Assembly (NCBI GenBank): GCA_050699635.1
Contig: JBOHFK010000006.1
Coordinates: 38,466 to 102,465, forward strand
Direction of reading: 5' to 3'
DNA from: GCA-003244245 sp050699635
GTDB lineage: Bacteria; Actinomycetota; Actinomycetes; Mycobacteriales; Pseudonocardiaceae
DNA: 64,000 bases
Shown: positions 15,263 to 23,460 of the stretch, piece by piece
Layout: each line of letters starts with the position of its first letter
How positions within the stretch are numbered: position 1 is the first letter of the stretch
Notes under the pieces: generated by a model
The model's input: the letters and a program-made list of their open reading frames with translations, nothing else
What the model was told of the DNA's origin: nothing
The model's database searches: none
Made by a program: the position numbers and the translations under genes

Positions 15263-18103
15263 CTAGCGGGGGTGTTGGACGGTGGCCGAGTTGGCGGGAA
15301 GGACGCGGTCGAGTTGGCTGCGCGAGGTGATGCCGAGCTTGGTAAAGACCTTGCGCAGGTGATACTGGACGGTGTGTGCGCTGATGAACAGGCGGGTGCC
15401 GATCTCTGGGTTCGATAGCCCGTGGCGGGCCAGCCGGGCGATCTGGGCCTCTTGGGCGGTCAGTTCCTCATGCTTGGCGCCGTCGGTGCGTTTGCGGGCG
15501 GTCGCGCCGGTGGCCTGCAGTTCGCGCCTTGCCCGTTCGGCGAACGCCTCCATGCCCATCGCTTCGAGCATGTCGTGGGCCGTGCGCAGTTGCTGGCGTG
15601 CCTCGCTGCGGCGGCGCTCCCGGCGCAGCCATTCCCCGTACAGGAGATGGGCGCGGGCGAGGTCTACGCGGAGCCGGGTCTTGCCGAGGCGGGCGATCGC
15701 CTCGCGGTACAGGCGTTCGGCTGCCGCGCCATGGCTGAGCAGCGCGTGCGAGCGCGCCTGGGTCCCGAGCACCCAGTTGGTGCCGCTGGCATTGGCCATT
15801 TCGGTGAGCTGGCGATAGGCCCTGGTCCCGGTCTCGGTCATCCCGCAGCGTGCGGCGGCCTCGATCAGCTCCACCAACGACCAGCAAAGCAAGGCAAGAT
15901 CCTGGTCGTAAGCGGTGGCACGCAGGCCTGCGGCCACGGCCTTGTCATAGCGGCCGAGACCGTTGTTGAGCGCGGCGTTTGCCCACTCGGCGAAGGTGAT
16001 GCCGGCTCCCTCCCCGCGCCGGGTCACGTCCTTGATGGTCGCGTCGATCAGGGCAGACGCCTGGGCCTCGTCGCCGCGCAGCGCGGCGACGCCCAGGGCG
16101 CCGTAGGGAGCGAGGCCGCTGCCGGTTGCTTCCTTGACCGCCTGCAGCTCGTCGGTCAGCGATGCCGCGGCGGTCAGGTCACCGGCGAACAGCAGCATGT
16201 AGGCGCGTACGGTGAGGGCCAGCGGAAGCTCACTGAGCGCACCGGTCTCGCGCGCGAGCTGGACGTACCGGGCGGTGAGCAGCTCCCAGCGATCATCATC
16301 CCAGACTCGCATGGCTGTGATACACGCCAGCCACATCCAGCGCAGCTCCTCTTCGGCGGACATGCCGGCACCGAAGTCGGCCAGGGCCCTGCGCAGGGTC
16401 GGGACTCCTGCCGCGTATCCCAGGTGAAGGCCGGCTGCCGTGCCATCGAGAAGAAGATCGGGGGCACGTGGGAGGTGCTGCGGCGGAGGTGCCGCGCTGG
16501 CGGCGCGGGCCGCCTCCAGGACATGACCGCCGGGCCCGGCCAAGGGACCGGCGAAGATGGCGGCGGACACCGCGTCGAGGTAGGTTGCGCGGGAAAGACC
16601 CGCGTCGATGGGCTCGAGCCGCCTGGCCGCCTTCAGCAGCAGAGCCGGGGCATCACCGCCCCGGCTGGTGATGAACGCGAGCTGGGCCCGCATCAGGTCG
16701 ACGCTTGCCTGCTGGACGTCGCTGAGCGGCCCGGCCTGGGCCATGGCCAGCAGGTCCCGCGCCACGTCGAACACGCCCGCCTGGGTTTTCGCCTCCGCGG
16801 CGGCCAGCGCCCGTCTGGCCCGTTGCGCCGGGTCGAGCGTCAGCATGGCTGCTTGCTTGAGGAATGCGGCTGCCGCGCCCAGACCGCCGCGTGCCCGGGC
16901 CCGCCCGGCCGAGCGTTCAAGCTCGGCGGCGACGTCCTCATCCGGCCCCGGGGCGGCCTGCGCCCGGTGCCAGGCACGCCGGTCGGGATCGAGCTGCTGA
17001 TCGGTGACTTCCGCCAGGGCGCGGTGCGCCTCCTGTCTGTCCTGACCCGGCGCTGACCGGTAGGCCGCCGAGCGGGCCAGCGGATGGCGGAACCGCACCC
17101 TAGTGTCGAACTCGGCCAGGCCGGCGTCGGCCACGGGTGCCACTGCGTCGGCGCCGATCCCGAACCGGCCGGCGGCTCGCCACACCAGCGCCGGGTCGCC
17201 GGTCGGGTCGGCCGCCGCAAGCAACAGCAGCCGCCGGGCCTGGCGGGGCAGCGCACCGATGCGCCGCCCGAAGCTTTCCTCGATGCTGCCCGCCAGCGGT
17301 ATCGCGCCGGGGAGCCCGAACCCGCCGGCCAGCTCCGCCAAGGTCAATCCCCGCGGCAGCTCCAGCAGCGCCAACGGGTTACCCCGCGTCTCGACGACGA
17401 TCTGGTCCCGGACCCGCCCATCGATCGGCCCGGTCAGCACCAAGTCCAGCAGCGCGCGCGCGTCGGCCTCCGGCAGGCCTCGGACCACCAGCTCCGGCAA
17501 CCCCGCCAGGTCGCTGCTCGGGACCCGGGCCGCGAAGACCAGGCCAACCGATTCCGCCCCCAGACGGCGGGCAACGAACGCGAGGACCTGCGCCGAGGCG
17601 TGGTCGAGCCACTGCTGGTCATCGACCAGGCACACCAGTGGCTGCTCCTCGGCGACCTGGGACAGCAGGCTCAGCACGGCCAGCCCGATCAGGAACCGGT
17701 CCGGCGCCGGCCCGGCACTCATGCCGAACGCGGTCCGCAGCGCGTCGCGCTGCGGCAGCGGCAGACCCTTCAGCCGATCCAGCATCGGAGCGCACAACTG
17801 ATGCAGCCCGGCGAACGCCAGCTGCATCTCTGACTGGACACCAGCCGCGCGCGCGACCCGGCAGCCTGGCGCGTGCGCGGCCAGGTACTCCAGCAGCGCC
17901 GTCTTGCCCACGCCCGCCTCGCCATGCACCACCAGTGCCCGGCTTTCACCAGCGTGCCTGACCGCATCGACCAGCCGGTCAAGCACTTCGCGCTCGGTGT
18001 GACGGCCGGTCAGTCCCGCCGCGTGCCGCCACACCGGCAGGCCTCCAGGCACCTGCACGGGACCCACGCTATCGCCCTGGCCCGTGCATTCACTACCCGT
18101 CAT
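15263..18103 (-). CDS. Large ATP-binding LuxR-family transcriptional regulator
   Basis: A 946-residue protein. The N-terminal AAA_16 ATPase has Walker A GEAGVGKTALL near residue 62 and LVCLVDDQQWLDHAS as Walker B. A long helical, TPR-like middle region follows. The C-terminus (about 875-935) is a LuxR helix-turn-helix: ELTAQEAQIARLARHGLSNP, then SAHTVQYHLRKVFTKLGI. These MalT-like regulators usually control a neighbouring operon on sensing a ligand. It diverges from the hydrolase-SDR operon across a 138-bp region containing a perfect 12-bp palindrome, so that operon is the likely target. Confidence 0.88.
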   Translation of the reverse strand: MTGSECTGQGDSVGPVQVPGGLPVWRHAAGLTGRHTEREVLDRLVDAVRHAGESRALVVHGEAGVGKTALLEYLAAHAPGCRVARAAGVQSEMQLAFAGLHQLCAPMLDRLKGLPLPQRDALRTAFGMSAGPAPDRFLIGLAVLSLLSQVAEEQPLVCLVDDQQWLDHASAQVLAFVARRLGAESVGLVFAARVPSSDLAGLPELVVRGLPEADARALLDLVLTGPIDGRVRDQIVVETRGNPLALLELPRGLTLAELAGGFGLPGAIPLAGSIEESFGRRIGALPRQARRLLLLAAADPTGDPALVWRAAGRFGIGADAVAPVADAGLAEFDTRVRFRHPLARSAAYRSAPGQDRQEAHRALAEVTDQQLDPDRRAWHRAQAAPGPDEDVAAELERSAGRARARGGLGAAAAFLKQAAMLTLDPAQRARRALAAAEAKTQAGVFDVARDLLAMAQAGPLSDVQQASVDLMRAQLAFITSRGGDAPALLLKAARRLEPIDAGLSRATYLDAVSAAIFAGPLAGPGGHVLEAARAASAAPPPQHLPRAPDLLLDGTAAGLHLGYAAGVPTLRRALADFGAGMSAEEELRWMWLACITAMRVWDDDRWELLTARYVQLARETGALSELPLALTVRAYMLLFAGDLTAAASLTDELQAVKEATGSGLAPYGALGVAALRGDEAQASALIDATIKDVTRRGEGAGITFAEWANAALNNGLGRYDKAVAAGLRATAYDQDLALLCWSLVELIEAAARCGMTETGTRAYRQLTEMANASGTNWVLGTQARSHALLSHGAAAERLYREAIARLGKTRLRVDLARAHLLYGEWLRRERRRSEARQQLRTAHDMLEAMGMEAFAERARRELQATGATARKRTDGAKHEELTAQEAQIARLARHGLSNPEIGTRLFISAHTVQYHLRKVFTKLGITSRSQLDRVLPANSATVQHPR

Positions 18104-18167
18104 GGCTACCCACTGGGGGATTCGACCAGCGCGTCACCGCCGCAGGCTTCAACTGAGCCCCGGCTAA

Positions 18168-18179
18168 CGGCTATAGCCG
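18168..18179. promoter_or_regulatory. Palindrome in the divergent promoter region
   Basis: CGGCTATAGCCG is a perfect 12-bp palindrome midway between the LuxR gene and the hydrolase operon. A partial second CGGCTAA lies 7 bases upstream. It is a plausible LuxR-type binding site; this is inference from position and symmetry. Confidence 0.45.
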
Positions 18180-18241
18180 GTCGTGCGCAGGGCCTTCAGG
18201 GAACCTGCCGCCGACCCTAGAGAGCCCTTATTGGAGCAGAA

Positions 18242-19108
18242 ATGACAACCGTCCACCATCGCTACGCCACCGTGAACGGCCAGCGGTTGTTCTACCGGGA
18301 GGCTGGCCCGGCCGGGGCGCCGATCGTGGTGCTGCTGCACGGCTTCCCGGCCAGCTCGTTCATGTTCCGCCACCTGATCCCGCTGCTGGCCGATCGGTAT
18401 CACGTCATCGCCCCGGACCACCTCGGCTTCGGTCTGTCCGACGCACCTGCTGCGGATGAATTCGGGTACACCTTCGACGCCCTGGCCGGGCTGACCGCGG
18501 ACCTGCTGAACCGTCTCGGGGCCGGCCGGTACGCCCTGTACGTCCAGGACTACGGGGCGCCGGTGGGCTGGCGGCTCGCGCTGGCGAACCCGGAGGCGGT
18601 TACCGCGGTCATCACCCAGAACGGCAACGGGTACGAGGCCGGGTTCACCGAGCAGTTCTGGAAGCCGGTGCGGGAGTACTGGCACGACCAGAACCCACGG
18701 ACCGAGGCGGGCGTGCGGCAGGCGCTGACCCTGGAGGCCATCCGGTGGCAGTACCTGCACGGGGTGCCCGATCAGAGCCTGGTGAGCCCGGACACGTGGT
18801 CTCACGACTACAGCCTGGTGTCGCGGCCCGGCAACGATCTGGTGCAGCTGGCGCTGTTCGCCGACTACGCCAGCAATCTGCCGCTGTATCCGACGCTGCA
18901 CGCCTGGCTGCGGGACAGCGGCGTGCCGGTGCTGGCGGTGTGGGGCCGCAACGACGAGATCTTCCGGCCCGAGGGGGCGCTGGCGTTCGCGCAGGACGCG
19001 CCGGGCGTGGAGATCTGCCTGATGGACGGGGGCCATTTCCTGCTGGAAAGCCACCTGGATGCTGCCGTCGGCCATATCCGTGGTTTCCTGGAACGGGCGC
19101 TGCCGTGA
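18242..19108 (+). CDS. Alpha/beta hydrolase of the haloalkane dehalogenase / epoxide hydrolase type
   Basis: A 288-residue protein. The oxyanion HGFPASSFMFR follows the first strands. The nucleophile is Asp103 in YVQDYGAPVGW, where esterases would have Ser, pointing to a dehalogenase/epoxide-hydrolase mechanism. The base is the His of MDGGHFLLES near the C-terminus, and WGRNDEIF carries the likely acid. A cap domain lies between about 130 and 210. It heads a five-gene operon and overlaps the next gene by 4 bp (GTGA). The substrate is unknown. Confidence 0.85.
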   Translation: MTTVHHRYATVNGQRLFYREAGPAGAPIVVLLHGFPASSFMFRHLIPLLADRYHVIAPDHLGFGLSDAPAADEFGYTFDALAGLTADLLNRLGAGRYALYVQDYGAPVGWRLALANPEAVTAVITQNGNGYEAGFTEQFWKPVREYWHDQNPRTEAGVRQALTLEAIRWQYLHGVPDQSLVSPDTWSHDYSLVSRPGNDLVQLALFADYASNLPLYPTLHAWLRDSGVPVLAVWGRNDEIFRPEGALAFAQDAPGVEICLMDGGHFLLESHLDAAVGHIRGFLERALP

Positions 19109-19824
19109 CGGGGCCGCTTCAGGGCCAGAGTGTGCTGGTGGTGGGGCGGGGCAGCGGGATCGCCCGCGCGGTGACCCTGGCCGCCCGGGACGCCGGGGCA
19201 AAGGTCATCGCCGCCGGCCGCGACCACGACAGCCTGGCCGCTGCCTACGCCGGCGAGCCTGCCATCAGCACCGAGACCGTCGACCTGACCGATGAGGCCT
19301 CGATCGCCGCTCTCGGCGAACAGCTCGGCGTCGTTGACCACGTGGTCTCTACCGCGTCGGCGCGAGCGCGGGGGCGCCTGGCGGAACTGGACCGGGACGC
19401 GATTCGGCTGTCCTTTGATACCAAGGTGATCGGCCCGCTGATGCTGGCCAAGCACCTGGCCCCCCGGATGAACGAGGACGGATCGTTCACCCTCTTTTCG
19501 GGTGTCGCCGCGGCCAAGATCACGGTCGGGACCCTCGGGGTGGCCATCACCAACGCCGCCGCCGACGTCCTGGCCCGCTCCCTGGCCCTGGAACTGGCCC
19601 CCATCCGGGTCAACGCCATCTCTCCCGGCGTGATCGAAACCGGCGCGTGGGACGCCCTGGGCGTGCAGGGCAAGGCGAACTACTTCGCCGACATCAGCGC
19701 CCGCAACCCGGCCCGGCGCATCGGCACCGCCGACGACATCGCCAACGGCGTCCTGTTCGCCATGACCAGCACCTTCGTCACCGGCCAGACCCTGCACATC
19801 GACGGCGGTGAGCCGCTCACCTGA
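19105..19824 (+). CDS. Short-chain dehydrogenase/reductase-fold protein with atypical active site
   Basis: A 239-residue protein from GTG 19105. The nucleotide-binding motif is VVGRGSGIARAV in place of TGxxxGIG, and the C-terminal RVNAISPGVIETGAW plus FVTGQTLHIDGGE are typical SDR features. The Ser is visible in FTLFSGVAA, but the usual Tyr-x-x-x-Lys is replaced by VGTLGVAITNAA. Either another residue does the chemistry or the protein is not a classical dehydrogenase. It is translationally coupled to the hydrolase. Confidence 0.78.
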   Translation: MTGPLQGQSVLVVGRGSGIARAVTLAARDAGAKVIAAGRDHDSLAAAYAGEPAISTETVDLTDEASIAALGEQLGVVDHVVSTASARARGRLAELDRDAIRLSFDTKVIGPLMLAKHLAPRMNEDGSFTLFSGVAAAKITVGTLGVAITNAAADVLARSLALELAPIRVNAISPGVIETGAWDALGVQGKANYFADISARNPARRIGTADDIANGVLFAMTSTFVTGQTLHIDGGEPLT

Positions 19825-19880
19825 CCCCGCCGCGCCCGGGCTGTCATCCGGCCGTGCGCAACCCAGAAAGGAACAGCGCA

Positions 19881-20243
19881 ATGGGACTAGCCTGGCAGCA
19901 AGGACCGCTCGCCCAGGGCGCCATCGGCCACTTCCTCGGCCACGACCCGCTGCCCGGACGACTGCTGTTCGTCGAGCCGCTGCGTCGGCGCATGCGGGTC
20001 CGGTTCGGCGCGCTGGAACCGAGCGAGCACACCACCCGGCACGCGGACCTTGGGGCGACGTGGTCCTACGCGGACGCCTGGCCCGAGGTCAGGCGCATCT
20101 CCGGCCTGGTCTCTTTCGAGCCGGACAAGGTCGAAGTGCACCTGGACGGTACCCGGCTGCGGCTAGAACCCGGCCAGACCGTGATCCCGCACGGCATTGA
20201 CCGCAACCTCGACCTGGACGAGGCCCCCAGCAGGCAGACATGA
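19881..20243 (+). CDS. DUF427-domain protein
   Basis: A 120-residue protein from ATG 19881, behind AAAGGA. The stretch ATWSYADAWPEVRRISGLVS followed by FEPDKVEVHLDG is the DUF427 core (a W-x-Y-P-like turn, then a G-x-V-x-F strand). No biochemical function is established for the family. Its stop overlaps the next ATG by 4 bp. Confidence 0.6.
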   Translation: MGLAWQQGPLAQGAIGHFLGHDPLPGRLLFVEPLRRRMRVRFGALEPSEHTTRHADLGATWSYADAWPEVRRISGLVSFEPDKVEVHLDGTRLRLEPGQTVIPHGIDRNLDLDEAPSRQT

Positions 20244-21286
20244 CCGGCGTCGCCACGCGCGAAACAGCGGGTCTCACGGCGGAGAGCCATGACCCGGCGC
20301 CGGTGCTGCTGTCAGTAAACGTCGGGATGCCGAAGGACGTGCCCTGGCACGGCAAGACGGTGCACACCGGCGTGTGGAAACACCCGGTGGCCGGGCCGCG
20401 GATGGTGCGGCGGCTCAACATCGACGGTGACGGCCAGGGCGACCTGAACGGTCACGGCGGTGAGCAGCGAGCCGTGCTGGTCTACCAGATTGCCTCCTAC
20501 CGGCACTGGCAGCGACACTTCAGCCGCGACGATTTCACTTACGGCCAGTTCGGGGAGAACCTCACCGTCGACGGCCTGCCCGACGACCAGGTGTGCATCG
20601 GCGACCGGTACCGCATCGGCGAAGCCGAGTTCGAGGTCACCCAGCCCCGGGTCACCTGCTACCGGGTCGGCATCAGACTCGGCGAGCCCGAATTGCCTGC
20701 GCTGCTGGTCAGCCATCACCGGCCCGGCTTCTACACGCGCATCCTCACCGAGGGACACATCCAGGCCGGCGATGCGATCGTCAAGACCAGGACCGGGCCC
20801 GGCGCGCTGAGCGTGGCCGACACCGACGCGCTGCTCTACCTTCCCGGCCGCGACCGCGCCATGCTGGGCGTCGCCTTGCAGATCCACGCCCTCAGCCCCG
20901 GCTGGCAGGACTCATTCCACGACCTGCTGGCCGCTGCCGAAGGTCACAGCAGCGCCAGCAGCTCGGCCCGGGGCGCCGAGCCGGCCCCGCGACCCGGGCC
21001 GGCATGGCCCGCTTTCCGGAAGCTGCGCGTGACCAAGGTCGTCCAGGAAAGCGCAACGGTGTCCTCGATCTGCCTCGCCGCCGTTGACGGCACCCCGCTC
21101 CCGGCCGCCCAGTACCTCACGCTGCGGGTCCCCGGCGCCGGGCAGCCGGCCCCGGTACGCAGCTACTCGCTGTCCTCGGCAGCTGACACCGGCACCTACC
21201 GGATCAGCGTGAAACAGGCGCCCCACGGCACCGCCACCGGCTACCTGAACCGCAACCTGCAACCCGACATCGTCCTGGACATGTAA
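20240..21286 (+). CDS. MOSC-domain protein fused to a truncated flavin reductase domain
   Basis: A 348-residue protein. Residues 20-190 form a MOSC domain (GDLNGHGGEQRAVLVYQI, YGQFGENLTVDGL, TCYRVGIRLG), used in molybdenum-cofactor sulfur transfer and in YiiM-like N-hydroxylated-substrate reduction. From about 245 an FAD-binding ferredoxin-reductase domain begins (PVRSYSLSSAAD, the R-x-Y-S flavin motif) but stops at residue 348 (QPDIVLDM). Full-length relatives continue with NAD(P)H and 2Fe-2S domains to about 570 residues. Those domains are absent downstream, so this is a 3'-truncated gene that may depend on the flavoprotein encoded next. Confidence 0.75.
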   Translation: MTGVATRETAGLTAESHDPAPVLLSVNVGMPKDVPWHGKTVHTGVWKHPVAGPRMVRRLNIDGDGQGDLNGHGGEQRAVLVYQIASYRHWQRHFSRDDFTYGQFGENLTVDGLPDDQVCIGDRYRIGEAEFEVTQPRVTCYRVGIRLGEPELPALLVSHHRPGFYTRILTEGHIQAGDAIVKTRTGPGALSVADTDALLYLPGRDRAMLGVALQIHALSPGWQDSFHDLLAAAEGHSSASSSARGAEPAPRPGPAWPAFRKLRVTKVVQESATVSSICLAAVDGTPLPAAQYLTLRVPGAGQPAPVRSYSLSSAADTGTYRISVKQAPHGTATGYLNRNLQPDIVLDM

Positions 21287-21412
21287 GCGAGAAAACGCCA
21301 TGACGACACGACCCCCCAGCACCCAGCATGCGCCGACGAGGGAAAGCCAATGGCGTCCGGGGCCACCCCCGAACTCGTCAACACCGGCCATGGGGAGAGA
21401 AGGAAGGACGTT

Positions 21413-22855
21413 ATGAGCGGGCCAGCGGAGAGTGTGTACGACGTGATCGTGGTCGGGATGGGCCCGATCGGGGAGACGGTGGCCGAGCGGGCCCGCGCGG
21501 CCGGGCTGAGCGTGGCTGCGGTGGAGCGGGAGCTGGTCGGGGGTGAGTGCTCGTACTGGGCGTGCATCCCGAGCAAGGCGATGCTGCGGCCGGTGGTCGC
21601 GGTCGCCGACGCGCGCCGGGTCGCCGGGGCGCGGCAGGCGCTCACCGGGCCGGTGGACGCCCCGGCGGTGTTCACCCGCCGGGACGGGTACGTGAATAAC
21701 TGGAACGACGACGGCCAAGCCGGCTGGCTGAAGGGCATCGGCGCGGAGCTGATCCGCGGGCACGGCCGGCTGGACGGCCCCCGCCGGGTCACGGTGCAAA
21801 CACCCGGCGGCCAGCAGGTGCCGCTGACCGCTCGGCACGCGGTGGTGATCTGCACCGGCAGCCGCCCGGCGCTGCCCGAACTGGCCGGCCTGGACCAGGT
21901 GCGGCCGTGGACCAATCGGGAGGCCACCGACTCGCACACAGTGCCCGGGCGGCTGGTCATCGTCGGCGGCGGCGGGGTCGGGGTGGAGATGGCCAGCGCC
22001 TGGCACGGCCTGGGCGCCAAGGTCACCCTGCTCGCCCGGGCCGACGGCCTGCTGCCCCGGATGGAGGCCTTCGCCGGCGAGGTGATCGCCGCTGCGTTCA
22101 CCGCCGCGGGAATCGACGTGCGGATCGGCGTCACCGTCACCGGGGTGCGCCGCCCGGGCGGCACCGGGCCGGTCACCGTGATGCTCGAAGAAGGCGGCGA
22201 ACTGGAGGCCGACGAGGTGCTGTTCGCCACCGGCCGGGCGCCGAACACCCACGACATCGGTCTGCACACCATCGGCCTGGAACCCGGATCCTGGCTGGAG
22301 ATCGACGACAGCTGCATGGTGCGCGCGGTGGAAGACGGCTGGCTATATGCCCTCGGTGACATCAACCGCCACGCGCTGTTCACCCACCAGGGCAAATACC
22401 AGGCCCGCATCGCGGGCGCCGCTATCGCCGCCCGCGCCCACGGGCAGCCCGTCGACCCCGCGCCGTGGGGCCCGCACGCGGTCACCGCCGACTACCACGC
22501 GGTGCCGCAGGTGTTGTTCTGCGACCCTCCGGCCGGGGCGGTCGGGTTAACCGCCGACCAGGCCGAACGCGCCGGGTACCGGATCCGGGTCATCGACACC
22601 GACCCCGGCGCCACTGTGATCGGCGCCAGCCTGTACGCCGATGGCTACACCGGCCGCGCCCGCATGGTGGTCGACGAGGACCACGGCCGGCTGCTCGGCG
22701 TCACCGTCGTCGGCCCCGGCGTCGAAGAACTGCTGCATTCGGCCACCATCGCCGTGGTCGGCCAGGTCCCCCTGACCCGGCTCTGGCACGCCGTCCCCTG
22801 CTTCCCCTCCATCAGCGAAGTCTGGCTCCGCCTGCTGGAGGCCTACCGCGGCTGA
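21413..22855 (+). CDS. Pyridine nucleotide-disulfide oxidoreductase (class I, mercuric/dihydrolipoyl reductase-like)
   Basis: A 480-residue protein from ATG 21413 behind GAGAAGGAAGGA. It has the FAD motif VIVVGMGPIGE, the redox pair C46-x4-C51 in GGECSYWACIPSK, a second dinucleotide motif VIVGGGGVGVEMA and a dimerisation domain from about 340. The C-terminal catalytic His-Glu pair appears stretched (HAVPCFPSISE rather than HxxxxxE). The substrate is not evident; the operon partners suggest redox detoxification. An ATG 21 codons upstream lacks a ribosome-binding site. Confidence 0.85.
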   Translation: MSGPAESVYDVIVVGMGPIGETVAERARAAGLSVAAVERELVGGECSYWACIPSKAMLRPVVAVADARRVAGARQALTGPVDAPAVFTRRDGYVNNWNDDGQAGWLKGIGAELIRGHGRLDGPRRVTVQTPGGQQVPLTARHAVVICTGSRPALPELAGLDQVRPWTNREATDSHTVPGRLVIVGGGGVGVEMASAWHGLGAKVTLLARADGLLPRMEAFAGEVIAAAFTAAGIDVRIGVTVTGVRRPGGTGPVTVMLEEGGELEADEVLFATGRAPNTHDIGLHTIGLEPGSWLEIDDSCMVRAVEDGWLYALGDINRHALFTHQGKYQARIAGAAIAARAHGQPVDPAPWGPHAVTADYHAVPQVLFCDPPAGAVGLTADQAERAGYRIRVIDTDPGATVIGASLYADGYTGRARMVVDEDHGRLLGVTVVGPGVEELLHSATIAVVGQVPLTRLWHAVPCFPSISEVWLRLLEAYRG

Positions 22856-22879
22856 CCCGCGAGCGAAAGGAACGTTTGA

Positions 22880-22930
22880 ATGAGCACGAACTGGAACTGG
22901 CTGCAGGCTGCGACAGCCAGGGAGGAATGA
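22880..22930 (+). CDS. Possible 16-residue leader peptide (two Trp)
   Basis: MSTNWNWLQAATAREE follows a good AAAGGAA ribosome-binding site and ends inside the ribosome-binding site of the next gene (GGGAGGA). Its position suggests a translational-coupling leader. No family is recognisable. Confidence 0.3.
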   Translation: MSTNWNWLQAATAREE

Positions 22931-22934
22931 ATAC

Positions 22935-23222
22935 ATGGTGGCGTGGGACCGCGTGACCCGTACTGAGGTGTTGCGCGCGATACAGGAGTACGACCGACTG
23001 GGGCCCAAGGGATTCTTCTCTGAGCATGGTTTCGCCCCTACCACGACTTATGAGTTGGTCTGGGACGAACGCCATTACCCGCCGAAGGCAATCCTGGGCA
23101 CAGCTTATGAGTTCGCCACCGGTCAACGCCTTAGCTCCGGTGATTTCGAGGGCGGGAAGACCGGCGCCGTCAGGGTGCTCGGAAAGCTGGGATTCACCGT
23201 CCAGGCACGACCAGCCAAGTGA
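22935..23222 (+). CDS. Stand-alone ScoMcrA-type N-terminal head domain protein
   Basis: A 95-residue protein. VTRTEVLRAIQEYDRLGPKG, then YELVWDERHYPPKAILGTAY and a GDFEGGKTGAVRVLGKLGF ending match the N-terminal 'head' domain of ScoMcrA-like modification-dependent HNH endonucleases. In those enzymes it precedes SRA and HNH domains that recognise 5-methylcytosine or phosphorothioate DNA; neither follows here. It is either a truncated restriction gene or a free head-domain protein. The start ATG has GGGAGGA nine bases upstream. Confidence 0.6.
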   Translation: MVAWDRVTRTEVLRAIQEYDRLGPKGFFSEHGFAPTTTYELVWDERHYPPKAILGTAYEFATGQRLSSGDFEGGKTGAVRVLGKLGFTVQARPAK

Positions 23223-23247
23223 AGCTGCGCACAAACCGTCATCGACC

Positions 23248-23460
23248 ATGCCCGCCCTCCCGCTAATGCAACAGCACCGTTGGACTTCGACGGTCATCAC
23301 CAGCCGGGATTTTCACCCCGGCGCGGTCTACCGGATCAACGTCGACAACGACGGCGACGCGCAAGCCGACGTCGCGTTCACGTTCACCTTCTCCAAGCTT
23401 GAGAACGGCGTGCAAACCGGGACCGTCCTACTACGCCACCGGCGCGTGCCTACCGCTCCG
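23248..23460 (+). pseudogene. DUF4331 protein fragment
   Basis: RDFHPGAVYRINVDNDGDAQ and then DVAFTFTFSK match the DUF4331 repeat ('FHPDAVYxIxIDNDGDAxADxxFxFxF'). A frameshift near 23.42 kb moves the continuation (SYYATGA) to another frame, and the gene is cut where the acetyltransferase gene ends. Only about 65 codons remain of a family of several hundred residues. Confidence 0.65.

Noticed and set aside
15422..17056. 544-codon plus-strand frame opposite the LuxR regulator
   Set aside because: High-GC shadow without ribosome-binding site or homology; the minus-strand gene explains the sequence.
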